Positions 1 through 8,931 are shown, counted from the stretch's first letter. The stretch: 64,000 bases of DNA from Paraburkholderia sp. BL9I2N2 (GCF_004339745.1 NZ_SMGP01000002.1:744001-808000); one strand, 5' to 3'. A program made the numbers and translations. Notes: generated from the sequence alone by a model not told the origin.

Positions 1-1182
1 GATGTGGCCGGTGCCGCGAGTCCCGGTGGCTTCGTCATGGACTCGCGCCCCGGTCTCTACGATTCCGTGCTCGTGCTGGACTACAAGAGCCTGTATCCGT
101 CCATCATTCGTACCTTTCTCATCGATCCGGTCGGCCTCGTCGAAGGCATGTTGAATCCCGCCGACGATCAGTCGGTGCCCGGCTTTCTCGGCGCGCGCTT
201 CTCACGCACGCGCCATTGTTTGCCGTCGATCGTCGGGCAAGTCTGGCAAGGCCGCGAAACGGCCAAACGCGAGAACAACAAGCCGCTTTCGCAGGCATTG
301 AAGATCATCATGAACGCCTTTTACGGCGTATTGGGATCGACCGGTTGCCGCTTTTTCGATCCGCGCCTCGCGTCGTCGATCACCATGCGCGGCCACGAAA
401 TCATGCATGCCACGCGCGAACTGATTCAGGGCGAAGGCTACGAGGTCATTTACGGCGACACGGATTCGACCTTCGTGTGGCTGAAGCATGCGCACAGCGA
501 GGAGGATGCGAGCCGTATCGGCCGCGCGCTGGTCGAGCATATCAACGCGTGGTGGCGGCAGAATCTGCGGGAGCGGTTCGGGCTCGAAAGCGCGCTCGAA
601 CTGCAATTCGAGCGCCACTATCGGCGCTTCTTCATGCCGACGATTCGCGGCGCCGAGGAAGGTAGCAAGAAACGCTACGCGGGTCTCACCGTTTTGCCGG
701 ACGGCAGCGAGGACATCGTCTACAAAGGACTCGAAACGGTACGCACGGACTGGACGCCGCTTGCGCAGCAGTTTCAGCAGGAACTGTACCGGCGCATCTT
801 CACGCAGCAACCGTATCAGGACTACGTGCGCGACTATGTGCGCGACACGCTCGAAGGCAAGCTCGACGATCAGCTCGTGTATCGCAAGCGCCTGCGCCGG
901 CCGCTCGAAGAATACGAGCGCAACGTGCCGCCGCATGTGCGCGCGGCGCGTGTGGCGGACGAATTCAATCGGCGGCAAGGGCGCCCGCTGCAATACCAGA
1001 ACGGCGGCTGGATCAGCTATGTAATGACGGTTGCCGGACCCGAGCCGCTGGAAACGCTGCGCTCGGCAATCGATTACGAGCACTATCTGACGCGGCAATT
1101 GCAGCCCGTCGCCGACGCTATTCTGCCACTGCTGCGCGACGACTTCACGACCTTGATGTCAGGCCAGAAGCAGTTGTTTTGA
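1..1182 (+). CDS. polB: DNA polymerase II, C-terminal part (cut by window edge)
   Basis: Family B DNA polymerase that takes part in SOS-associated repair and replication restart. The reading frame is open from base 1, so the gene starts upstream; about half of a typical 780-residue Pol II is visible. Numbering from the GTG at base 4, the polymerase motifs appear in order: motif A DYKSLYPSI near residue 26, motif B around KIIMNAFYG near residue 99, and motif C YGDTDS at 150-155 with both catalytic aspartates. The C-terminus (LMSGQKQLF) matches the end seen in this family. There is no exonuclease domain in view because it would lie upstream. The identification is firm. Confidence 0.95.
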   Translation, partial: DVAGAASPGGFVMDSRPGLYDSVLVLDYKSLYPSIIRTFLIDPVGLVEGMLNPADDQSVPGFLGARFSRTRHCLPSIVGQVWQGRETAKRENNKPLSQALKIIMNAFYGVLGSTGCRFFDPRLASSITMRGHEIMHATRELIQGEGYEVIYGDTDSTFVWLKHAHSEEDASRIGRALVEHINAWWRQNLRERFGLESALELQFERHYRRFFMPTIRGAEEGSKKRYAGLTVLPDGSEDIVYKGLETVRTDWTPLAQQFQQELYRRIFTQQPYQDYVRDYVRDTLEGKLDDQLVYRKRLRRPLEEYERNVPPHVRAARVADEFNRRQGRPLQYQNGGWISYVMTVAGPEPLETLRSAIDYEHYLTRQLQPVADAILPLLRDDFTTLMSGQKQLF

Positions 1183-1227
1183 GGCAGTGCTAGCATCGAG
1201 CGTATCGACGCAAAGCACAGGTCACGC

Positions 1228-2208
1228 ATGAACGAGTCGAATTTGAACGCGGCAGACGAGCTGAAAGATCAGGCGCAAACCACCGCAAATCGCGTGTTTT
1301 CACACGGTGCGCTCAGTCTCGGACTCACCCTGCCGATGCTGCGCGCCGGCACGATCGTGGCCGATTTCGACGAGCAACTGGCGCTCGCACGGCTTGCCGA
1401 CGAACGCGGCTTTCGCGCACTCTGGATACGCGACGTCCCATTGAACAGCGCGGACTACCCGGACCCCGTCGGCCACCTCGACCCGTGGGTGTTGCTCGGC
1501 GCGCTCGCCGCGAACACGCGGCGTATCGCGCTCGTGAGCGGGGCCATCGTGCTCACGCTGCGTCATCCGCTGCATATCGCCAAAGCGGCGCTGTCCGTCG
1601 ATACGCTCAGCCATGGACGCTTCATTCTGGGTCTGGGTTCAGGCGACCGCCCACCGGAATATGCCGCATTCGGGCGCGATTCCGACGAGCGGCGCGAACT
1701 GTATCGCAGTCACTGGGAGACGGTTGCCGCCGCGCTCGGCGAACCGTCGCGCGTGATTCCCGATCGCACGCCTGAGAGCGCGCCGACCTTTCAGCTGCTG
1801 CCCGAGAATTCGCACGCAGTGCCGCTGCTTGCCGTCGGTTCGGGCGGTCAGAGCGTCGACTGGATCGCGCGCCATTCGCTCGGGTGGATGACCTATCATC
1901 GCGAACCCGACGCGCAGCGCGCCCGTTACAGCATGTGGCGCGCCGCCGTCGAACGCGTGGCGCCCGAGGCCTTTCGCGCGTTCGGTGTCGCGATGCGGCT
2001 CGAACTCAGCAGCGATCCGCATGAGCCGGCTCAGGCCGTGTCGCTCGGCTACCGAACCGGCCGGCATGCGTTGATCGACATACTCAAAGCGCTACGCGCG
2101 GACGGGACACATCACGTGACGTTCAATCTGTCGTCGGAGCGTCCCGTCGCCGAGGTCATCAATGAACTCGCCGATGAGGTGTTGCCGCGGTTTCATCAAG
2201 AGAAATAG
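1228..2208 (+). CDS. LLM-class flavin-dependent oxidoreductase (luciferase-like)
   Basis: A 326-residue protein of the bacterial luciferase-like monooxygenase family, expected to be a TIM barrel using FMN or F420. Family features seen are the early phrase FDEQLALARLADERGFRALWIRDVP, the block LLGALAANTRRIALVSGAIVLTLRHP, and SHGRFILGLGSGDRPPEYAAFG, the usual signature after strand 4. The substrate cannot be told from sequence. It begins 45 bases after polB with no strong Shine-Dalgarno sequence and may be co-transcribed with it. It converges with the MFS gene that ends at 2237. Confidence 0.85.
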   Translation: MNESNLNAADELKDQAQTTANRVFSHGALSLGLTLPMLRAGTIVADFDEQLALARLADERGFRALWIRDVPLNSADYPDPVGHLDPWVLLGALAANTRRIALVSGAIVLTLRHPLHIAKAALSVDTLSHGRFILGLGSGDRPPEYAAFGRDSDERRELYRSHWETVAAALGEPSRVIPDRTPESAPTFQLLPENSHAVPLLAVGSGGQSVDWIARHSLGWMTYHREPDAQRARYSMWRAAVERVAPEAFRAFGVAMRLELSSDPHEPAQAVSLGYRTGRHALIDILKALRADGTHHVTFNLSSERPVAEVINELADEVLPRFHQEK

Positions 2209-2236
2209 AAAGCGCGTTGCGCACACCTGCTTCGAC

Positions 2237-3506
2237 TCACGGCGTGGACGGGCGGTCCGTGTCGTACAAGCGGTCCGGGATGAACACCGCGGTCACGCCG
2301 CTCAGGAAGAACACCGCGCCGACCACAAGGAAGCCCAGACCGATGGAGAACTGTGTGGCCAGGAAGCCGATCACGATAGGCGCCGCGCCCGAGCAGAAAC
2401 GGCCCAGGTTGTAGGAGCCGCCCACAGCAGTGCCGCGGATCGAAGTGGCGAAACTCTCGGACATGAAAGTGCCGATCGTGCCCAGCGGTACGCCGTATAG
2501 AAAACCGAAGAAAAGCATGAGAACGGCAATGTTCTCTCGCGTATGCCAGAAGACGATCACCGGCAGAAAAAAGCGCGGCGCCCACGCAGCCGAAAATATA
2601 CACACCACGCCGGCTCCAGCGGTCGCCCAGCCAGCCGGCGAAAATCTTGCCGACGAAGGCGACGACGTAAGTGCCGATCATGTACCCGGTCAGCGCGCTG
2701 AACTTGATATGCAGCTCTTTTTCGAGGTACGTCGGTAGCCAGTTATTCAGGCCATAGAACCCGGAAAGAATGAATACCGAGGTCAGGGTCCACAGGATAA
2801 ACAGGGTTCGTGTCTGTCGATTGCTGAAAATCACGTGGTAACGGCTGCCGCGCCATCGACGTTGGCTCGTGCGCTCGACGGCGTGGCTCGCCTGCCAGCT
2901 AGCCGGCTCGGGGACCGCGAACTTGATCGCCAGGGCAAACACCACGGGCAACGCCGACACGTAGTAGAGCGTGCGCCAGCCGTAGTGCGGCAATATCCAG
3001 CTGCTCAGCGCAATCACGACGATGTAGCCGGCCGAAATGCCGGTCTGCAATGCGCCGAGAATCAGCGAGCGCCGTTCCGTGGGCACGTATTCGGCAACCA
3101 GCGTCGTGACCAGCACCATAGAGCCGATGCCCAACGAACTGATGAAGCGGACGATCGCGAATTCCAGAAAGCTGTGCGTGAGCCCGAGCAGCCCCGCACC
3201 GAGCGAAAAGAGGGCGAGCGCCCAGACCACCACCCTCACCCGCCCTATGCGGTCACTCGCCCAGCCGCCGAGAATCCCGCCGACGGCCATGCCTAACAAC
3301 GTCAGGCTGCCCAGTGCTCCCGCCTGGACATTGCTCAGCCCGAAGTCGTCCTTGATTCGCGTCAGCGTGAGGCCGTACATCATGACGTCGGCGCCATCGG
3401 CCATGAGCGCAAGATAGCCGAGGATGAAAACGAGCAGCCAGCGGCCTTGCGATACGGAGGCCTGGCTCACCGGTGACGCGGTTGCAACACGATGGGTAGT
3501 GGTCAT
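2237..3506 (-). pseudogene. MFS transporter with a single-base frameshift in its last third
   Basis: Major facilitator carrier of the 12-helix type. The N-terminal frame gives about 312 good residues with signature MFS loops (GGWASDRIGRVRV after helix 2, PTERRS before helix 5, AGWLGDRWSRRGV). Near base 2567 the frame breaks and continues as an unrelated Arg/Pro-rich tail to 2196. The true C-terminus (FLPVIVFWHTRENIAVLM to DTDRPSTP) lies in another frame ending at 2237. The switch maps to a run of six A on the plus strand (2567-2572); five would restore one frame of about 423 residues. It may be a real mutation or a sequencing error. It is the last gene of the gamma-glutamyltransferase operon, one base after the GAF gene. 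Confidence 0.85.
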
Positions 3507-3507
3507 G

Positions 3508-4089
3508 TCAGAGAGGAGTCAAGCTGCTGGCGGATATCGTATTGCGCGAAATGAGAGCGGGCGCCAGGAAGGAACCGATCAGTAATCCCAACTCTTCATG
3601 CCTCGTCGTGTACCACCTTTCCTGATGCGTCAGGTTCATCGTGCCGATGCACACGCCGTCGTACGCGATCGGGATGTTCAGGATCGATCCGAGGCCCATC
3701 TCGGTCATCACGGTGTGATCGTCGAACGCTTCGCGAATGCCTTGCGGCGTCTCCGCACGAAATGGCTTGAGATCGTGCAGTATCTGTCTGGCCCACGCGG
3801 TGCCCTGTTTTTTCTTGCGTCCACCAACCGGGTAGACGTCGGGCATGTTCGTGTAGACGCGTTCCACCTCCTGATTTCGCGCATCGTAGGACATGATCGT
3901 GAACAGGCTGAAGCCGATTGCGCTTGCCGCCACCTCGTGAACTGCGCGGAAAATCGCCATCGGCTGACCCTTGAGCCGCATGGCCTTCGCGAGATGCTCA
4001 AGGTTCGAAATGTCCAGCGCTTGCGAAACTGGCGGCGCAGTTTCGATCCGGTTGCCTTGCATAGTCTGTACGGGAAGTTGGCAAATCAC
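3508..4089 (-). CDS. GAF-domain protein
   Basis: About 193 residues from a GTG start; an ATG at 4062 is an alternative that would shorten it by 9 residues. The body is a single GAF domain: AMRLKGQPMAIFRAVHEVAASAIGFSLFTIMSYD, the central block TVMTEMGLGSILNIPIAYDGVCIGTMNLTH, and a last helix HEELGLLIGSFLAPALI. No output domain (HTH, kinase, GGDEF) is attached, so it is probably a stand-alone small-molecule sensor or binding protein. It lies 5 bases after one MFS gene and 1 base before the next, so it is surely co-transcribed with transport genes. Its ligand is unknown. Confidence 0.8.
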   Translation of the reverse strand: MICQLPVQTMQGNRIETAPPVSQALDISNLEHLAKAMRLKGQPMAIFRAVHEVAASAIGFSLFTIMSYDARNQEVERVYTNMPDVYPVGGRKKKQGTAWARQILHDLKPFRAETPQGIREAFDDHTVMTEMGLGSILNIPIAYDGVCIGTMNLTHQERWYTTRHEELGLLIGSFLAPALISRNTISASSLTPL

Positions 4090-4094
4090 GGCGT

Positions 4095-5507
4095 TCAGCC
4101 GTGTAGTTCAGTGGAATTGAGCGGGCCTCGAACATCCTGCGTGCGCCCGAGTTCCTCGGCCTCGATGTCTTCGAGCGAGCGGTTGCGAGTCTCGATACCC
4201 AGGAAGAAAACCACACACGCCCCGATGAGCAGAACCGTCGTGGTCATGGCGAACACGCCCAGGAATCCGAGCACGGGATAGACGAGGCCGACCAGAATGG
4301 GTGCGCTCACCGAGCCGATGCGGCCGAACGATGAGGACGATCCGGTGCCGGTGGTGCGCACCGCGGTCGGGAATACTTCGGGGGTGTACGCATACACGCC
4401 TGCGAATGCACCGTTCATGAAGAACGACAGGCATATGCCCGCGACCATGATCCCGATTCCGGTGTGAGAGAACGCAAGCGCGATCGCCGCGATACCTCCC
4501 AACAACATGTACGATGCGACCACGGCCTTCCGGCCGATCCGTTCATTGAGCCATGCGGCCGAAAAATATCCCGGAATCTGCGCCCCATAGATCGCGATGG
4601 AATAGCCGAAGCTCTTCGTCATGGTGAGCCCCTCCTTGAGGAGCAAGCTCGGAATCCAGGAGAAGAACGAGTAGTACGCGAATGCAACCGAGAACCACAT
4701 CAGCCAGCTTACCGCCGTGGTGCGCGCGAGTCGCGGCGACCACAACGTCAGCACGTTCTGCAACGCGCTACCGCTCGCACGCGCCGATGCGGGAATCATG
4801 CCGGCGGCGGCGGCAGGCGGAAGATGAATGCCTTTACCGGCAAACCATGCCTCGATCGTGCTCACGATGCTGTTCGCTTCATCCGTTCGCCCCTGGCTCT
4901 CGAGCCATCGCGGCGACTCAGGCAGCGTCCTGCGCCACCAGAGCAGCATCACGACGGGCAACGAAGTCACCACGGCCAGGTAGCGCCAGCCATCGACAAA
5001 ATTTCGCACCACGACGAAGCCGAGGATGGATGAACTCAGATAACCGAACGACATGAAGCCGACCAGCGCGCCGCAAAACATGCCCCTGTAACGACGCGGC
5101 ACGAATTCCGCAAGGAATGGCGCGATCACCACCGTCTCCGCGCCGGACCCAAATCCCGCGACGATACGCAACGCGAAGAACGTGTGCCAGTCCGTAGCAG
5201 CGGCACTCGCGAGCGACGCGACACAGTAAATTGCTAGCGCCGTCATCATGATGCGGCGACGGCCGATCAGATCGGCGAATACGCCTGACAGAAAGGCCCC
5301 GAAGAAGTAACCGATATAGGTGCTGCTCGCGACGAGCCCGGTCTCGGCGCTCGTCAGGTGCCATAGCTTGCTCACGACCGGCAGCAGGAACGCGAGCGAC
5401 GATGAATCGAGTCCATCGAACAGATACCCCAAGCCACCGATGAGCAGGAGTTTCCGATGAAAGCCCGACAACGGAAGTCTTTCAAGACGAGCGGCTATGG
5501 CAGACAC
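4095..5507 (-). CDS. MFS transporter (metabolite/sugar porter type)
   Basis: A 470-residue 12-helix major facilitator with a GTG start. Diagnostic loops are ADLIGRRRIMM after helix 2, EFVPRRYRG between helices 4 and 5, TLPESPRWLESQGRTDEA in the long central loop, NERIGRKAVVAS after helix 8, and PEVFPTAVRTTGTG before helix 11. These are the hallmarks of the sugar-porter/AAHS group that carries organic acids or sugars with protons. It is the second gene of the four-gene operon headed by the gamma-glutamyltransferase-like gene, 48 bases downstream of it, so a gamma-glutamyl compound or its product is the likely cargo (inference). Confidence 0.88.
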   Translation of the reverse strand: MSAIAARLERLPLSGFHRKLLLIGGLGYLFDGLDSSSLAFLLPVVSKLWHLTSAETGLVASSTYIGYFFGAFLSGVFADLIGRRRIMMTALAIYCVASLASAAATDWHTFFALRIVAGFGSGAETVVIAPFLAEFVPRRYRGMFCGALVGFMSFGYLSSSILGFVVVRNFVDGWRYLAVVTSLPVVMLLWWRRTLPESPRWLESQGRTDEANSIVSTIEAWFAGKGIHLPPAAAAGMIPASARASGSALQNVLTLWSPRLARTTAVSWLMWFSVAFAYYSFFSWIPSLLLKEGLTMTKSFGYSIAIYGAQIPGYFSAAWLNERIGRKAVVASYMLLGGIAAIALAFSHTGIGIMVAGICLSFFMNGAFAGVYAYTPEVFPTAVRTTGTGSSSSFGRIGSVSAPILVGLVYPVLGFLGVFAMTTTVLLIGACVVFFLGIETRNRSLEDIEAEELGRTQDVRGPLNSTELHG

Positions 5508-5555
5508 GGTAACTTTCTCCCAGGAGGAATGGACACGAGGTCCGCAATGCCGACG

Positions 5556-7340
5556 TTATCGCCCGACCGCATAGGCCTGCATCTGGCGAGGCGTCGCTGC
5601 GCCACGCATCAGACCGTTTCTGATCCCGACCGCGCAGACCCGCCCCAGCGCCCACGGTTCGGCCACGGTCAGGTCGTGCCCCCGCGCGCGCAACTCGGCG
5701 AGGGTGTTTTCCGGAAAACGGGACTCGGCGGACATCTTGCCGAGATGCATCGCGCGCGGGTAGAACGAGCCGGGAAAGTGTGCAGTCTGGAACGAGGGCG
5801 AATCCGCGGCGGCCTGAAAGTTCATGCCGGCGTGCACGTGTTTGAGGAATAGCTGGAGCGACCATTGATCCTGCTGGTCGCCACCAGGCGTGCCGAACGC
5901 CGCGTACGGCTTGCCTGCGCGGGTAACCAGCGTCGGCGACAGCGTCGTGCGCGGACGGCGCCCCGGCCCGAGCGACGAAGGCAGCCCCTCTTCCATCCAG
6001 AACATCTGTGCGCGCGTGGTGACGTTGAAGCCGAGACCGGGCACCGCCGGCGACGCCTGCAGCCAGCCACCCGAAGGCGTGGCCGACACCATGTTGCCCC
6101 AACGGTCGACGACATCGAGATGAACCGTATCGCCTCGCAGTTCAGGCAACGGGGCGAAGGTCGGTTCGCCCTGGCCGAAGCCGCCGGACTGTTCCTTGCC
6201 GGCCAATGCCATGATGCGCGCGGCACGCTGCTCGCTGTCGCCCAGCGTGCCTGGACGGAATTCGAGTGACGCCCGGTGCGGGTCGATCAGCCGACGACGC
6301 TCGTTGTTGTAGGCGTCGCTCAGCAGCACATCCATCGGCACGTGCGCGAACGCAGGGTCGCCGTAGAACACGTCGCGATCGGCGAACGCGAGCTTCGAGC
6401 ATTCGATGATGGTATGGACGAAATCCGGGCCCATCGGGTCCATGGCCGCGAGATCGAAGCCCTTGAGCAGCGCGAGCTGCTGCAGGAACATCGGCCCCTG
6501 GCCCCACGGACCGGTCTTGTGGACGCGCAGATCCCCGTAGTCGTATGAAACGGGGTCTTCATAGGACGGTTCCCAGCGAGCGAGATCGCCGGCGTCGAGC
6601 AGGCCGCGGTTGCGCTGACCTGACGTATCGAGAACGGCGGTCGAACCAAAGTACTGGTCGATGGCGTCAGCCACGAAGCCGCGATAAAAGACCTCGCGGG
6701 CGCGTTCGCACTGTTCGCCGCGGTCACGCCGGGTGTTCGCTTCGCGCAGAATGCGCTTGTACGTGTTGGCAATGGCCGGATTGGCGAACAGCTGGTTTGG
6801 CATTGGTGCGTCGCCGTCGCGCAGCCATTGCTCGGCCGAAGTCGGCCACTCGGTCCGGAAGAAATCCTTGATGGCGAGAATCGACGAAGTCATGCGCGGC
6901 AGCACCGGATAACCGTTTTCCGCATATCCGATCGCGTAGCTCAACACGTCCTCGAGCGGCAACTGGCCGTAATCGCGCAGCATGGCCATCCAGGCGCCGA
7001 ATGCACCGGGCACCACGGCAGGCAGCAATCCCGTACCCGGAACCACTTCCAGACCTAACTTCCGCATGCGCTCGATGGTCATGGCCGCGGGTGTCACGCC
7101 CTGCCCGCAAAGCACGCGCACGCGATCTTCGCGCGCGCTGTAGAACACCACCGGGAGTTCGCCGCCCGGACCGTTCAGATGCGGCTCGACGATCTGCAAG
7201 ACAAAACCGGCGGCGGCCGCTGCATCGAATGCGTTACCGCCTTTCTCCAGCACGGCCATGGCCGACGCGCTGGCGAGCCAGTGCGTGGAGGCCACCATGC
7301 CGAATGTGCCGATCAGTTCCGGGCGGGTTGTGAACGACAT
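5556..7340 (-). CDS. Gamma-glutamyltransferase-family protein
   Basis: A 594-residue Ntn-hydrolase proenzyme of the gamma-glutamyltranspeptidase family. The large-subunit part shows GMVASTHWLASASAMAVLEKGGNAFDAAAAAGF and the region HLNGPGGE. The autoprocessing site is GDTVHLDVVD, with the nucleophile threonine at about residue 405, followed by the small-subunit block GNMVSATPSGGW and GRRPRTTLSPTLV. No signal peptide is evident, so it may act in the cytoplasm, unlike the periplasmic E. coli Ggt. A strong AAAGGAG lies 6 bases before the ATG. It is the first gene of a leftward operon with two MFS carriers and a GAF protein, divergent from a FadR-type regulator. The substrate is not known. Confidence 0.88.
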   Translation of the reverse strand: MSFTTRPELIGTFGMVASTHWLASASAMAVLEKGGNAFDAAAAAGFVLQIVEPHLNGPGGELPVVFYSAREDRVRVLCGQGVTPAAMTIERMRKLGLEVVPGTGLLPAVVPGAFGAWMAMLRDYGQLPLEDVLSYAIGYAENGYPVLPRMTSSILAIKDFFRTEWPTSAEQWLRDGDAPMPNQLFANPAIANTYKRILREANTRRDRGEQCERAREVFYRGFVADAIDQYFGSTAVLDTSGQRNRGLLDAGDLARWEPSYEDPVSYDYGDLRVHKTGPWGQGPMFLQQLALLKGFDLAAMDPMGPDFVHTIIECSKLAFADRDVFYGDPAFAHVPMDVLLSDAYNNERRRLIDPHRASLEFRPGTLGDSEQRAARIMALAGKEQSGGFGQGEPTFAPLPELRGDTVHLDVVDRWGNMVSATPSGGWLQASPAVPGLGFNVTTRAQMFWMEEGLPSSLGPGRRPRTTLSPTLVTRAGKPYAAFGTPGGDQQDQWSLQLFLKHVHAGMNFQAAADSPSFQTAHFPGSFYPRAMHLGKMSAESRFPENTLAELRARGHDLTVAEPWALGRVCAVGIRNGLMRGAATPRQMQAYAVGR

Positions 7341-7378
7341 GCGCTGCTCCTTTGCGATCGCGGGCGACTGGCAGCTGA

Positions 7379-7394
7379 ACCAATCACCATAGGT
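7379..7394. promoter_or_regulatory. Imperfect operator before the gamma-glutamyltransferase-like gene
   Basis: ACCAAT, four bases, then ATAGGT: the same layout and spacing as the perfect palindrome at 7536-7551, with one half-site mismatch. It ends 39 bases upstream of the leftward start codon. It is probably a second binding site for the divergent FadR-type regulator (inference). Confidence 0.5.
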
Positions 7395-7535
7395 ACGAAT
7401 TAGATAAACGTTGAAGATACGGCCAAAGCCAATCAGTTTTACCTGATGCTAACCCGAAACCTCGTTGTAACAAACCGGGTCAAAATAATTTCTGGAAACT
7501 GCGGGTCAAGGCGCGCCAAATCTGCTACCGTTGAT

Positions 7536-7551
7536 ACCAATGATCATTGGT
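7536..7551. promoter_or_regulatory. Perfect 16-bp palindrome at the FadR-type regulator gene
   Basis: ACCAATGATCATTGGT is a perfect 16-base inverted repeat. It ends 13 bases before the preferred ATG at 7565, where a bound dimer would block initiation. FadR-subfamily GntR proteins bind short palindromes and often control their own gene, so this is a likely autoregulatory operator. Confidence 0.65.
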
Positions 7552-7564
7552 TCGCCTGAAGACA

Positions 7565-8242
7565 ATGGAAAACACGGCACTGGAAGGGTTACTCGGCTAT
7601 ATCGCCAGCCATCAACTCAAGGACGGCGACGCGCTGCCGCCGGAAAGAAAGCTGGCCGAAGACCTTGGCGTCAGTCGAAGGGAACTGCGCGCGGTGCTGG
7701 CTTCGCTGGAGGCGTCAGGCCGGGTCTGGCGCGGTGTCGGGCGCGGTACCTATCTGGGCGCGCGGCCGCTGAAGTTCGGTCCCACGCTGCGTGGACTGCG
7801 CGCGGGGACCAGTCCGGCGGATATCGCCGAAATGCGGCTGCTGTTCGAGCCCGCACTTGCGGAACTCGCCGCTACGAAGGCCAGTTGGGATGATCTGCTG
7901 GAACTGGAAAAGTGCGCACGTAAAAACGCCGCCGCGAAAAACGACGAAGAGTGGCAACAATGGGATCATCGCTTTCATTTGCTGATCGGCCAGGCCACCC
8001 GTAATCCCGCACTCATCGCGCTGATGGAAGTCATCAACGGCATGCGCGTGAAACCGGACGTGCGTGAGAAGACCGTGGCCCAGGAGACCCGGCAGTATTT
8101 CGCCCAACAACATCAGGCAATCGTCAATGCGATGAAAGCCCGTGATGGAGAGACAGCGGCCCGCTGCATGCGCGAGCATTTGCTAAGTGTTCAGGGGCGT
8201 GCATCCGCCAGAGTGGGCGGGCTCTCGGATCAACAGGTTTGA
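7565..8242 (+). CDS. FadR-subfamily GntR transcriptional regulator
   Basis: About 225 residues. The N-terminal winged helix holds the GntR signature DALPPERKLAEDLGVSRRELRAVLASLEASGRV. The C-terminal FCD domain runs from about residue 85 (ADIAEMRLLFEPALAELAA) and includes the metal- or ligand-binding helix phrase WDHRFHLLIGQATRNPALIALM. The ATG at 7565 is chosen over an upstream TTG at 7547 because it fits family N-termini and because 7547 would put the start inside the palindrome. It is divergent from the gamma-glutamyltransferase operon and probably controls both that operon and itself through the two ACCAAT-type sites. Confidence 0.88.
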   Translation: MENTALEGLLGYIASHQLKDGDALPPERKLAEDLGVSRRELRAVLASLEASGRVWRGVGRGTYLGARPLKFGPTLRGLRAGTSPADIAEMRLLFEPALAELAATKASWDDLLELEKCARKNAAAKNDEEWQQWDHRFHLLIGQATRNPALIALMEVINGMRVKPDVREKTVAQETRQYFAQQHQAIVNAMKARDGETAARCMREHLLSVQGRASARVGGLSDQQV

Positions 8243-8755
8243 CGTAGCGGTCGCCTGCGCGAAGCTCGGCGAAAACGGGCGCACGCCCGCGCCGCCGCTT
8301 TGCAACATGGCGGCAATCTCGTGCTTCATGCAAAGAAACGCGCCGGTGAGGTCGACGTCGACGACGCCCGGCCGATTCCGCCGCCTGCGCCTGTGACGAT
8401 AATTGCGCGGCCGTCCAGTTCTTTGTCCATAACTTCCTCCATGTCTCACATCGGGGTGTAATTGCACTACGGTGAACAGCCGCGCGGCATCGAGCTTCTG
8501 ACCCAAGCCATCGACGTACAGCACACGGCCTTCGCAGCTGGCGACGCCATCAACCGACCAGAAACGGTCGGCTGTGCGCGCAATCGACTTCAGCGACCGA
8601 AGCACTGACGTCACCACGCTCACGATCGGCTCCCGCCCGTGAACCGCTTTGCCGTTGCCAAATACGAAGCGAGCGTCGTCGGCGAGGAAGGTTCCAAAAG
8701 CCGCCATGTCCTGCTGGTCGATCGCAGAGAGCATGTCGCGAATTTTCTGTTCCAT
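8183..8755 (-). CDS. NTF2/SnoaL-like protein running into SDR debris
   Basis: The first about 105 residues form a small NTF2/SnoaL-like alpha+beta domain: MEQKIRDMLSAIDQQDMAAFGTFLADDARFVFG, then GREPIVSVVTSVL and a strand-rich end RLFTVVQLHP. Such domains serve as isomerases, dehydratases or binding modules. The frame has no stop where the domain should end; it continues through an Arg-rich stretch and then through part of a decayed short-chain dehydrogenase. The original gene probably ended near 8435, and the present long frame is a by-product of deletion. Start at 8755; an in-frame ATG at 8776 also exists. Confidence 0.5.
   Translation of the reverse strand: MEQKIRDMLSAIDQQDMAAFGTFLADDARFVFGNGKAVHGREPIVSVVTSVLRSLKSIARTADRFWSVDGVASCEGRVLYVDGLGQKLDAARLFTVVQLHPDVRHGGSYGQRTGRPRNYRHRRRRRNRPGVVDVDLTGAFLCMKHEIAAMLQSGGAGVRPFSPSFAQATATSNLLIREPAHSGGCTPLNT
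8250..8430 (-). pseudogene. Relic of a short-chain dehydrogenase (SDR)
   Basis: An ATG at 8430, preceded by GGAGGAAGTT, opens with MDKELDGRAIIVTGAGGGIGRA, the classical SDR N-terminus with the TGxxxGIG nucleotide-binding motif. The sequence then jumps, in another frame, to VVDVDLTGAFLCMKHEIAAMLQSGG, which in SDR enzymes lies about 80 residues further on. The YxxxK active site and the rest of the fold are missing. This is a gene remnant with at least one internal deletion, overlapping the 3' end of the FadR-type regulator gene. Confidence 0.7.
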
Positions 8756-8931
8756 AGTTGTCCTGTCTCCGTCCATTCAATTGAAAGCGGCTGGCAATCC
8801 TGCTTGCTTGCCCCGGCCGAAGTGAAAACATCAGAACCGCATATCTGATGTCATTCTCCGATCCCGGTATTTACGTAGTGCTACTACTAACATAAATCGG
8901 ACTATGTCCATCAACGCCGCACCGACTGCGA

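Noticed and set aside
202..1098. Long open frame antisense to polB, and many like it opposite other genes
   Set aside because: High-GC codon bias creates long antisense frames. These are Arg/Ala-rich, without ribosome sites or family motifs, while the opposite strand has a clear gene.
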